Assembly (NCBI GenBank): GCA_900550645.1
Contig: URTA01000071.1
Span: 1 to 12,246 of the forward strand
DNA from: an uncultured Porphyromonadaceae bacterium
Lineage (GTDB): Bacteria; Bacteroidota; Bacteroidia; Bacteroidales; Muribaculaceae
Length of the DNA stretch: 12,246 nt
Direction: 5' to 3'
Shown: piece by piece, positions 5,322-12,246 of the stretch
How the letters are laid out: each line of letters opens with the position of its first letter
How positions within the stretch are numbered: the stretch's first letter is position 1
The notes under the pieces: model-generated
Told to the model about the DNA's origin: nothing
Databases searched by the model: none
The model's input: the letters and a program-made list of their open reading frames with translations, nothing else
Translations under genes and position numbers: made by a program

Positions 5322-7343
5322 TCAGAGGCGGACCTTGGCGGTGCGGCCGCCGGCGCGGACTATGTAGAGGCCTGCGGGTAGGCTGCCGATGCTGCCAGGC
5401 GTGCCGGCGTATACGCGGAGGCCGTTGGCGGCAAAGACCTCGACATTTGCGCAGCCGCTTACTGTAAGCTCGCCGCCGACTACGGAAATCTGCACACCCT
5501 CCTCGTCGCCGCTCACATCCTCAACCCCTGAGTCGTTGGCTTCGATGTTCTTGAACTTTCCCCAGAATGCGTCTGTGTAATAGTCTATTTTTTTGCCAGT
5601 CGGGACGGTGAGTGTGCCATAGTCGAATGTGTCCTGGTGAAATGAGTGTTCATAAACATTTGCAGTTGGGCAATATGCGGCATTGCAGTAAACCTGCATC
5701 AAAGTAGGGGTATAGAAGCACTGCTCGCCTAATCGGTAACAACTCGAACTTATGATGATGCTTGTCACAGGAGTATCGCGCAGCAGATAGTCAGGCACAA
5801 TTGTATTTGCATTTGGCAGCCTGAACGATGTCAGTCCGCTTTCAGCGAATGTCCATGGTGAGAGCTTGCAACAATCGGGCAGTGATATTTCCTTGAGTTC
5901 ACGGCAGCGGTAGAAGGCAGATTTTCCAATTGTTCTTAGGTTTTCGCCTCCGGTGACACTTACGAGAGGTGTGCCTGCGAATGCGTATTCCCCTATGCTG
6001 TTGAGTGTCGGACCTAGATTGATTGTAACTAATCTTGTCGCATCGCAGAATGCAAATTTTCCGATTTCCTTGGTGCCGGAGGGGATTGCAATGTCCGAGA
6101 AGCCGCTGTTGACAAACATCCGGTCTGGAATGCGTGCCAATGAAGCAGACAGGACAACGTTTTGGAGGTTTGGCGTGTTCTCAAAAGTGCTTGTCCCGGC
6201 TGCGACGACAGCGTCGTGCATTGTGACTTCTTCGATATTGGAATTCATGAACACTTTTTCCCCGAGCGTTGTGATGTTCTGCGGGATTGTGAAAGACTTG
6301 AGCGCTAGGCAGCCATAGAAGGTCTCATCAGGCAAAACGCTTGTATTTAGCGGCAGCTTGACAGACTTCAGAGCCTTGCAGTCTCTGAACTGCCCTTTGC
6401 CGAGTTGACTTGCATATTGTGGCAGCACGATTGATTCAATTCCAGTTCCTCTGAACGCATAGTCTCCTATAGCGGTTACTGATGCCGGGATTGAAATCTC
6501 TTTCAGCTGCGAGCAACCGGCGAAGGCAAATTTGCCGATTTCTTCCAGCCCTTCGGGCAGGACAACCTTGGTTACGCTGGCGAATGCCGCGCCGTTCATG
6601 AAGTAGTCTGGCAGCTTCTTTGTCCCGGCAGGGATTATTACTTCTGAAACGAGCGGCATGCATGCCTGTATCTCTGTCATGTCCTTGTTGTATATCACGC
6701 CGTCTTTTACGGCCAGATAAGGGTTGCTTGGGTCTAAGGTGATGCTTGTAAGCTCAGGCGAGCAACTTGCAAAGGCTGAAGAGCTGACATGGGACACGTC
6801 TGACGGAATGGTGAATTCTTCCAGGCCGCCGCTTATCCACAGCAGGTGTTTGAGGTTTTTTTCTGGCTGTGCGGCATCTTTTCTGTACAAAGCTGTGCCA
6901 GAACTGTTTGCTTTGAGCATGCTGCTTGTAGACATTACCTTCCAAAGGCCAGTACATTCTCCCAGTGCGTTGTCTGTGATGTCAGTTATGTTGCTTTGAA
7001 TTTGCAAAGACTTCATGAGGTACTGTCCTTTGAAGGCCTCAGGCGCGACACTCGCTACGTGGTGCTGCATGAAATGGTCTCCGTATCTGTCCGTATATTC
7101 AGTTTCGACTATGTCAGGGATAATGAATTCCTGCACGAGTATTTTGCCAGCATCAGTAGATTGTTCCGTTCCGTTTTCTGCGTATGCAAAACCGAGTAGT
7201 TCTGCAAAACGTGCATTGTTTACCGTATATAGGCGGTAAACACCACGTCCTATTGTTGCTGTGTCAGCTGACGCTCCGAAGACGCCAGTCAATAGCACGG
7301 CTGTGAGCGTGATTAGCCGTGCTTTCAGGAATAAGGATTTCAT
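5322..7343 (-). CDS. BspA-like leucine-rich repeat surface protein
   Basis: A 673-residue exported protein. Residues 1-26 are a signal peptide (basic start, LITLTAVLLTGVF core, ASA before cleavage). From about 95 to 550 there are LRR_5/BspA-type repeats of about 23 residues with the pattern L-x-x-I-x-I-P...V..IG..AF..C, for example LKEISIPASVTAIGDYAF near 280-297. The stretch at 577-602 (LTVPTGKKIDYYTDAFWGKFKNI) is the usual capping segment of Bacteroidales LRR_5 proteins. The last 55 residues (VEVFAANGLRVY...GLYIVRAGGRTAKVRL) resemble a type IX secretion or related sorting tail. Such proteins bind host matrix proteins or other bacteria in characterised cases, but the ligand here is unknown. 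The gene starts 25 nt after the upstream beta-helix gene with no promoter between, so the two are probably co-transcribed. Confidence 0.88.
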   Translation of the reverse strand: MKSLFLKARLITLTAVLLTGVFGASADTATIGRGVYRLYTVNNARFAELLGFAYAENGTEQSTDAGKILVQEFIIPDIVETEYTDRYGDHFMQHHVASVAPEAFKGQYLMKSLQIQSNITDITDNALGECTGLWKVMSTSSMLKANSSGTALYRKDAAQPEKNLKHLLWISGGLEEFTIPSDVSHVSSSAFASCSPELTSITLDPSNPYLAVKDGVIYNKDMTEIQACMPLVSEVIIPAGTKKLPDYFMNGAAFASVTKVVLPEGLEEIGKFAFAGCSQLKEISIPASVTAIGDYAFRGTGIESIVLPQYASQLGKGQFRDCKALKSVKLPLNTSVLPDETFYGCLALKSFTIPQNITTLGEKVFMNSNIEEVTMHDAVVAAGTSTFENTPNLQNVVLSASLARIPDRMFVNSGFSDIAIPSGTKEIGKFAFCDATRLVTINLGPTLNSIGEYAFAGTPLVSVTGGENLRTIGKSAFYRCRELKEISLPDCCKLSPWTFAESGLTSFRLPNANTIVPDYLLRDTPVTSIIISSSCYRLGEQCFYTPTLMQVYCNAAYCPTANVYEHSFHQDTFDYGTLTVPTGKKIDYYTDAFWGKFKNIEANDSGVEDVSGDEEGVQISVVGGELTVSGCANVEVFAANGLRVYAGTPGSIGSLPAGLYIVRAGGRTAKVRL

Positions 7344-7368
7344 ATCGTTTTAGTTTGAGAGTTTGATG

Positions 7369-9573
7369 TTATCTTGCGATCCATTTAGTGTCGTTGAAGT
7401 ACCACATCGCGGCAGTTGATGTTTCGCCGTTGGATGTTTCGCCGTTGTTGATTATGATGTCTCCCTTGACCCAGCCTTCGTTTGAGGAGGGGAGAAAGCC
7501 TTTAGCACAGACCACGTTGCGGTCTTTGAACTCGACAGCGGTTGTCGGGTGAGGGTCTGCATCCAGCGCGGCAGGTTTGTCCTGCCATTTGTAGCCGTTG
7601 ACGCAGTAGTGGTTGTCGTAGAGTAGTCGTCCGTCGCACACAGGCACGTCAACAAAGTGCTTAGTGCCAGATTTGAGAACTCTGGTTATGCGCAGTATGA
7701 ACGGTTTGTCTCCAGTTACACGTTTGAGAGAGATGATGTTGCCGTATTGTTTGTCGTATTCTCCGTACGAGAAGTTGAACTTCGGTCCGCGTATGTCTCG
7801 CACCGGGTCGAGAATGACTTCCCCATAGTAGGAGAATTTCCATTCATTTGAGGTCGTTGCCTTGGTTGGGCCAAGGTTGATAACGCGAGAGTTGGAGAAT
7901 ACCAATGCAGACAGCTGAGGAATCGACGAGTATGCCTCGTATTTGGCAATGCCGAGGTTGGAGCGGATGGTAGATTCTGTAGACAGGATGTGGCTGTACT
8001 TGTTGAACTCGTCAACTGGTATTATTGTCCCTGTCGGGGTCACATATTTCCCGACGGTGATGCCTGTCGGATGGTTTGACCGGTCTGGGCTTTCCACATC
8101 GGTCAGGTACACATAGCGGTAGTTTCGGGCGAGGTGTATCTCGTACGGAGCTTCACCCAGGCTGCACAATGCCAAGTCGTAGTCGCAGACATCCTTTATG
8201 CAGGGTCGTCCTAACACGTCGTTTTCAGCCGCCTTTTTGAACCACTCGATGAAGGTGTTGTCAGTCATGTTTATGACCGAGAAGTGACCGTTCCAGGGTG
8301 TCTCAACGTTCTCTCCGTGGGTCTCGTCAGAGATGTCGAACACTACTGACGGGCGGAGACCGCGTTCAAAGTGGTTGTTGTTGACAGCAAGGTCGCTGTT
8401 GACGATGCGCAGCTGCGCTCCGACTTCCATGTGATTACCAGCGAACACCACATTGGTGACTCCATGAAGCAGAACATCCCGGTTGAGAATGTTGCTCGAG
8501 ATAGAACCTCCCTTGCAAGAGTTGAGGCACAACGCTCCGTCTGAATCCCCCTCCTTCTTGGGGACAGTGTGTACGGCGCAGTTCTCGAACACGAGGGCAT
8601 CGCCCGAATAGCCGAGGTCAATCATGTATTGCTTGTCGGCAAGAGACGCTGGCAGGTTGCTGGCGAGGTAGTCGAGGTCACTTGAGAACACGCAGTGGCG
8701 TACAGTCTTGATGTCGGCATAGTCGTGTGTCACCTTTATGGCACGGCGGAAATTGTTCCAGTATACATTCTCGAACAGGAATCCGCCGGCGACAAGGCAG
8801 CAGACCTTGCTTGACAATGTCAGGCGAGCATCGACACCGTTTATTGTGCGGTTGTAGTCATTGCTAAAGACGACATTTTGGATGGTTGATGTCGGGTCTG
8901 GAAAGTGCATATTCCAGGTTGCATTATCAAGAGTTGGCTGGCTTTCATTGTGCTTTATGTTCAGCTCGAGAACTGCGCCGTCAGGAAAACTGTCAGCTCC
9001 TGCATTGTTGATGTATGGGACAATTCGTGTGGCATATCCCCAATTATCGCGGTTTCCATACGTATCATTGTTGGTCTTTCTGCCGCATCCTTCGCCTACG
9101 AGGCGTATTCCGTGGGTCATCTCTATTCTTCTCGCGACATAGTAGTGTCCCATCGGGAGGAATACCTCGCCAATCTTTTTCATCTTGATTGCTTTGTTGA
9201 TTGCGGGGGAGCAATCATGTGGGTCTGTCAGTTGGCCGTCTGAGTCTTTGATGTCAGTGATCCACGGTTGTTTGCCGGCCTCGCCGTCAAACCACTGGGG
9301 GTATGCTCGGTCGCATATCCAGTCCCCTTCGACAGTCACGCCGTCGAAGATTTGGGCGATTGGAGCTTGGATTGTGGTCTTGTTGCCGACAAGCTTGAAG
9401 TCGCCGGAGATGCAGCCGCCGTCAAAGATGAGGGTGACATTCTTGCCGATTGTGATGGTCGGAGTCGTTTGATAGGACTTCGACAGAACTATTTCTTTTG
9501 CAATCTGAAGTACGGCGTTGGAGTAGCTCCCCAAGTCTTCTGCACTGTCTACATTGACAAACATTGCTTTCAT
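7369..9573 (-). CDS. Phage tail-spike-like right-handed beta-helix protein
   Basis: A 734-residue protein without signal peptide or membrane segment. Residues about 38-98 (TITIGKNVTLIFDGGCISGD...APIAQIFDGVTVEGDW...YPQWF) match the N-terminal module of Bacteroidetes phage tail-spike or tail-fibre proteins. Residues 119-165 (DCSPAINKAI...GEVFLPMGHYYV...GIRLVGEG) match the start of a pectate-lyase-3 type beta-helix. Up to about 440 there are short parallel strand repeats (FENVYWNNF, VVFAGNHMEV, LAVNNNHFE). The C-terminal KGDIIINNGE...AMWYFNDTKWIAR resembles the short YWNGTKW terminal motif of phage tail proteins. Polysaccharide binding or cleavage is plausible, but I cannot name catalytic residues. 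No phage structural genes surround it. It has a promoter and precedes the BspA-like gene by 25 nt. Two in-frame ATGs (codons 1 and 4) are possible starts. Confidence 0.72.
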   Translation of the reverse strand: MKAMFVNVDSAEDLGSYSNAVLQIAKEIVLSKSYQTTPTITIGKNVTLIFDGGCISGDFKLVGNKTTIQAPIAQIFDGVTVEGDWICDRAYPQWFDGEAGKQPWITDIKDSDGQLTDPHDCSPAINKAIKMKKIGEVFLPMGHYYVARRIEMTHGIRLVGEGCGRKTNNDTYGNRDNWGYATRIVPYINNAGADSFPDGAVLELNIKHNESQPTLDNATWNMHFPDPTSTIQNVVFSNDYNRTINGVDARLTLSSKVCCLVAGGFLFENVYWNNFRRAIKVTHDYADIKTVRHCVFSSDLDYLASNLPASLADKQYMIDLGYSGDALVFENCAVHTVPKKEGDSDGALCLNSCKGGSISSNILNRDVLLHGVTNVVFAGNHMEVGAQLRIVNSDLAVNNNHFERGLRPSVVFDISDETHGENVETPWNGHFSVINMTDNTFIEWFKKAAENDVLGRPCIKDVCDYDLALCSLGEAPYEIHLARNYRYVYLTDVESPDRSNHPTGITVGKYVTPTGTIIPVDEFNKYSHILSTESTIRSNLGIAKYEAYSSIPQLSALVFSNSRVINLGPTKATTSNEWKFSYYGEVILDPVRDIRGPKFNFSYGEYDKQYGNIISLKRVTGDKPFILRITRVLKSGTKHFVDVPVCDGRLLYDNHYCVNGYKWQDKPAALDADPHPTTAVEFKDRNVVCAKGFLPSSNEGWVKGDIIINNGETSNGETSTAAMWYFNDTKWIAR
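7418..7447 (-). repeat. Perfect tandem duplication of 15 nt inside the beta-helix gene
   Basis: Two exact copies of GATGTTTCGCCGTTG lie head to tail near the 3' end of the gene and encode NGETSNGETS. The unit is a multiple of three, so gain or loss keeps the reading frame. Confidence 0.9.
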
Positions 9574-9653
9574 TTGTGGTGTCAGTTAAATTGTGAATAA
9601 CTAGAAATAATCTCGATGTGTCGCGCGAATACGGTTTTTGTGATATCGTAGTG

Positions 9654-9685
9654 CAAAGGTAAATACAATTTGTGGGATGTGCAAG
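9654..9685 (-). promoter_or_regulatory. Promoter of the beta-helix/BspA-like unit
   Basis: On the minus strand, CTTG (9682-9685, one mismatch to TTTG) precedes TACCTTTG (9654-9661) by 20 nt. The -7 box is followed by CAC, as is common at Bacteroidetes promoters. The leader to the ATG at 9573 is about 70 nt. The rest of the 210-nt gap (9574-9783) is A/T rich. No clear terminator is seen for the NamZ operon that ends at 9784. Confidence 0.6.
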
Positions 9686-9783
9686 CGGCTGGTGTGGTTT
9701 TTTAGCGCAAAAGTTGGTGTGTATGTGTATTGTCTTGAAAGTTAGCGGTTTACTGGGGTGTAATTTTATATAATGTCGAGAGG

Positions 9784-11016
9784 TCAATAGAGGAGGTGGG
9801 GGCGGGAGCGGTCGCGGAAGGCTTGCGTGTCGCCCATCCAGAGGTCGCGTATCGCGCTGACGCGGTAGCCGCTGTCGGTGAATTGACGGCGCACGGCTTT
9901 GCTGCCGCAGACCTTGTCAAACATGGCGAGCCTTGCTGCTGTTGCCGAGGCGAAGGGCTTGTGGACCGGCCACAGTCGGGCGACTGCTTCCATGACGTGG
10001 AATTGCAGCAGCGTCAGTTCGCAAGCGTCGTAGTCGGTGATGTAGGGCTGCACCCCTTGCAGGTCGCGCCCTGAGCCGAGGCCGTAGTAGGGGCGTATGT
10101 GTATGGGTCGGAAGCGGAAGCCTTTGATGTCCATGTCGTTGAGCGTGTCGGCGAGTTTGGCTGCGTCAGCCCATGAGGCGCAGAATAGCTGGAAGGGGAG
10201 GTTGTAGCCTACGCCGATGTTCATGTAGTCGAGTTCGCCGAGGATGCCGGAGGCGGGATAGAAGAGTGCGGAGACGGGTTGCGGCACATGGGGGGAGGTC
10301 ATGACCCATTCCAGTCCGGTGTCTTGCCATAGCATGTCGCGCCGCCAGCCTTGCATCGGGATTACGGTGAGGTCACAGCGCACGCCGCGCCGGAGCAGTC
10401 CCTCGCCGTTTAGGTATCGTGCCAGCTCGCCGCAGGTGAGTCCGTAGACGTATGGAACGGGGTATTGGCTGACGAAGCTGACGCAGTCGCTGTCAACCAG
10501 GCAGCCTTCCACCTTTTCGCCGCCGAGGGGGTTGGGGCGGTCGAGGACTATGAAGGGTATGCCGTTTTCGGCGCACGCTTCCATGCATTTGCCCATGGTG
10601 GAGATGAAGGTGTAGCTGCGCGAGCCGATGTCCTGTATGTCGTAGACCATCACGTCGATGCCGGCGAGCATTGCAGCTGTGGGCTTGGTGGTGGCGCCGT
10701 ATATGGACCATACTTTCACGCCTGTCTGCGTGTCGGTGTATGTGGCGACTTTTGCGCCGGCGGTGACGTTGCCGCGCACGCCGTGTTCGGGGGCGTAGAG
10801 GGCTGCGAGTGTGACCCCCGGGGCATTGGCGAGCAGGTCTACGGTTGAGACGAGGTCGCGGTTCACTCCTGTCGGGTTTGTGACAAGCCCTACGCGCTTG
10901 CCCTGCAGCTGCTCGAAGCCGTTGTCGCAAAGCACGTCGATGCCGGTCTTGACTTGTGCTGTGGCTGCAATCACTGTCAGCAACAGCATGGCTATGAGGG
11001 TGGTATGCCGTTTCAT
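9784..11016 (-). CDS. namZ: Exo-beta-N-acetylmuramidase NamZ (DUF1343, GH171)
   Basis: A 410-residue exported protein of the DUF1343 family, whose characterised members release MurNAc from the non-reducing end of peptide-free peptidoglycan fragments. The chosen start gives a signal peptide (MKRHTTLIAMLLLTVIAATAQ); the longer frame adds 24 residues that overlap the neighbour. Family blocks: GKRVGLVTNPTG at 39-50, LYAPEHGVRG at 73-82 (with a conserved Glu likely to be catalytic), VYDIQDIGSRSYTF at 124-137, LDRPNPLGG at 158-166, then TSPHVPQP near 240 and GELDYMNIGVGYNLPF near 260-275. Length is normal for the family. The ATG overlaps the stop of the SpoIID-domain gene as TGATG, which implies coupled translation and a joint role in cell-wall turnover. 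A periplasmic location is expected; no lipobox is seen. Confidence 0.9.
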   Translation of the reverse strand: MKRHTTLIAMLLLTVIAATAQVKTGIDVLCDNGFEQLQGKRVGLVTNPTGVNRDLVSTVDLLANAPGVTLAALYAPEHGVRGNVTAGAKVATYTDTQTGVKVWSIYGATTKPTAAMLAGIDVMVYDIQDIGSRSYTFISTMGKCMEACAENGIPFIVLDRPNPLGGEKVEGCLVDSDCVSFVSQYPVPYVYGLTCGELARYLNGEGLLRRGVRCDLTVIPMQGWRRDMLWQDTGLEWVMTSPHVPQPVSALFYPASGILGELDYMNIGVGYNLPFQLFCASWADAAKLADTLNDMDIKGFRFRPIHIRPYYGLGSGRDLQGVQPYITDYDACELTLLQFHVMEAVARLWPVHKPFASATAARLAMFDKVCGSKAVRRQFTDSGYRVSAIRDLWMGDTQAFRDRSRPHLLY

Positions 11017-12199
11017 CAGTATAGTTTTTTCAGAGTGGTATTCGGGTAGTAATGTGTTAGTATCTCGCCGCAGCTGTGTCCTTCGCACGCCATTACGGCA
11101 GCTCCTATCTGGCAGAGGCCTACGCCGTGTCCCCAGCCGTGACCGTCGAGGCTGAACGTGCCGTTGCCGGCAGGGGATATGTCAAACCATGAGGAGTAGA
11201 GGCAGGTGTCGCTTAGCAGCCTCCTTATTTCCAGCTCTTTGCCGATGTAGAATGTGCCGCGTTCAGCCTCGATGCACAGCCTGTATATGCGTCCTGACGC
11301 TCCACGGCTGTCTGCGCTTATCGATAGTATGTGTCCGGTGCTGATGCCGTACCGCTCGCTCATGCGCTGCTCGATGTCGGAGGCTGTGACGGTGGCGTGC
11401 CAGTCGTGGAAGTCTGTTGTGCTGCGGTCGTAGCCTACGAGTACTGTCGAGAGTATGCTGCCGAGCCTTTCGGGGGATAGGCGATTCGGGTCGCAATAGG
11501 GGTCGTCAACGGCTGTAAGGTAGTTATAGTCAGTGTCCTGCCAGCATGTAGAGAAGCGTTCAGTGCGCCCGCCGCAGCATTTTGAGAAGCGGGCATCGAT
11601 GATTTCTCCGGCGGTGTCTGCAAGGACAGTCCCGCTTGTGTCTGCCACTGCGCGGCGCACGGTGTCGTTGACTGACGCAAGCCCCTGGTAGCGTTGGCAA
11701 TGGTCGTCGGCACACACGTCAAATCCGTGGTGGTCGTCGGTGTCCATCCAGCTTATTATTTCCGTTGGGGTGTGCACTTTCCCTTTGGGAGAATGGCGGT
11801 GCAGGTGCAGCAGCTTGCCCATCAGCCAGCTGCGTGAAATAATGGCGTGAGCCTTGAGGAACTCCGCTGGCGCGTCAGCACTCATCTCGCTGGATATTAC
11901 TCCGGTGAGGTATGTCTCCACGTCGAGGATGTTGAGCAGGTCGGCAGTGCCGTCGGCGTGGGTAGTGAGGCGCACTTCACCGGGGAGTGACATCTGCATG
12001 CGCTGTTGCCAATGGAAGTCGATACCTATCTCGACATCGGCGGCGAGTATGCGGCTGTCAGAGTCGCGAGGCGTGTATACGGAGGTTGCCCCCTCACGGC
12101 GTATTTCGTAGTTTCCATGCAGGTCAATGCGCGGATGCCCTGCTGTCACTACGCCTACGCGCACTTGCGGTATCTCCCTTTCGCCCATTGTTGCGGTCA
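11016..12199 (-). CDS. SpoIID/LytB-domain protein (probable peptidoglycan lytic enzyme)
   Basis: A protein of about 394 residues starting at the ATG that ends at 12200, whose first bases overlap the upstream stop as ATGA. SpoIID proteins are lytic transglycosylases acting on glycan strands without stem peptides. Visible family features: VETYLTGVISSEM at 94-106 with the putative catalytic Glu105, AHAIISRSW at 117-125, H157/H158-C163-H167-C168 matching the zinc-binding His/Cys cluster of clostridial SpoIID, FSKCCGGRTE at 205-214, and the C-terminal HGWGHGVGLCQIGA at 353-366 with HYYPNTTLKKLY at the end. No signal peptide is visible from either ATG (codons 1 or 5), and the upstream extension is not hydrophobic. 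Export is therefore unexplained, although I recall Bacteroidales homologues also lacking one. It is in an operon with the gene before it and with namZ after it. Confidence 0.88.
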
Positions 12200-12246
12200 T
12201 TTGAAGAAGGGTGCGATGTCGGCCTGACGGCGGTATTGCTCCATGT
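12197..12246 (-). CDS. 3' end of an unidentified upstream operon gene (partial)
   Basis: The last 15 codons and stop of a gene running off the right edge, ending EQYRRQADIAPFFK. The frame is inferred from the ATGA overlap between its TGA (12197-12199) and the start codon of the SpoIID-domain gene, a typical operon junction. The piece is too short to identify. In other Bacteroidales I recall a DUF4922-type protein next to this SpoIID family, but that is a guess. Confidence 0.5.
   Translation of the reverse strand, partial: MEQYRRQADIAPFFK

Noticed and set aside
9422..9787. 121-codon minus-strand frame overlapping the beta-helix start
   Set aside because: It covers the promoter and the 5' end of the real gene in another frame; composition is not protein-like.
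1..12246. tRNA, rRNA genes or CRISPR arrays
   Set aside because: No cloverleaf, rRNA-like sequence or regularly spaced repeats seen on either strand; repeats in the BspA-like gene are protein LRR units.

Overview
The window looks like chromosome from a Bacteroidales gut or oral commensal. A Muribaculaceae- or Prevotellaceae-like genome is my inference from the moderately high GC, BspA-type LRR proteins, Fn3/choice-of-anchor-J secreted proteins with C-terminal sorting-like tails, and a DUF1343 (NamZ) gene beside a SpoIID gene. The promoters also fit Bacteroidetes: four sites match the -33 TTTG / -7 TAnnTTTG pattern, and there are no strong Shine-Dalgarno sequences. Every credible gene is on the minus strand, so transcription runs from the right end to the left.

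Layout from left to right. (1) 51-1731 is an apparently intact insertion sequence with 15-bp terminal inverted repeats and a full-length IS4-superfamily (IS1634-like) DDE transposase. (2) 1832-3970 is a large secreted protein (propeller-like region, two Fn3-like modules, cleaved-adhesin/choice-of-anchor J domain, C-terminal tail) with its own promoter and a strong intrinsic terminator. (3) 4146-4901 is an NfsA-like nitroreductase. It is preceded by a leader of about 340 nt with a consensus promoter, an intrinsic terminator about 80 nt before the start codon and a mutually exclusive alternative stem. This looks like a riboregulator or attenuator of no class I recognise. (4) 5322-7343 and 7369-9573 form a two-gene unit. 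The first-transcribed gene encodes a signal-less, phage tail-spike-like right-handed beta-helix protein. The second, 25 nt downstream, encodes a secreted BspA-like leucine-rich-repeat protein. (5) 9784-12246 is the distal part of a tightly packed peptidoglycan-processing operon: the end of an unidentified gene, then a SpoIID/LytB-domain protein (ATGA overlap), then a NamZ/DUF1343 exo-beta-N-acetylmuramidase (TGATG overlap).

How the genes may work together. SpoIID-type enzymes cut glycan strands stripped of peptides, and NamZ removes MurNAc from non-reducing ends, so their translational coupling fits cell-wall turnover or scavenging. The secreted Fn3/anchor-J protein and the BspA-like protein are surface or host-interaction candidates. 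The beta-helix protein has the architecture of a phage tail spike but sits outside any visible phage module. The most original signals here are the nitroreductase leader and the tail-spike-like/BspA pairing.
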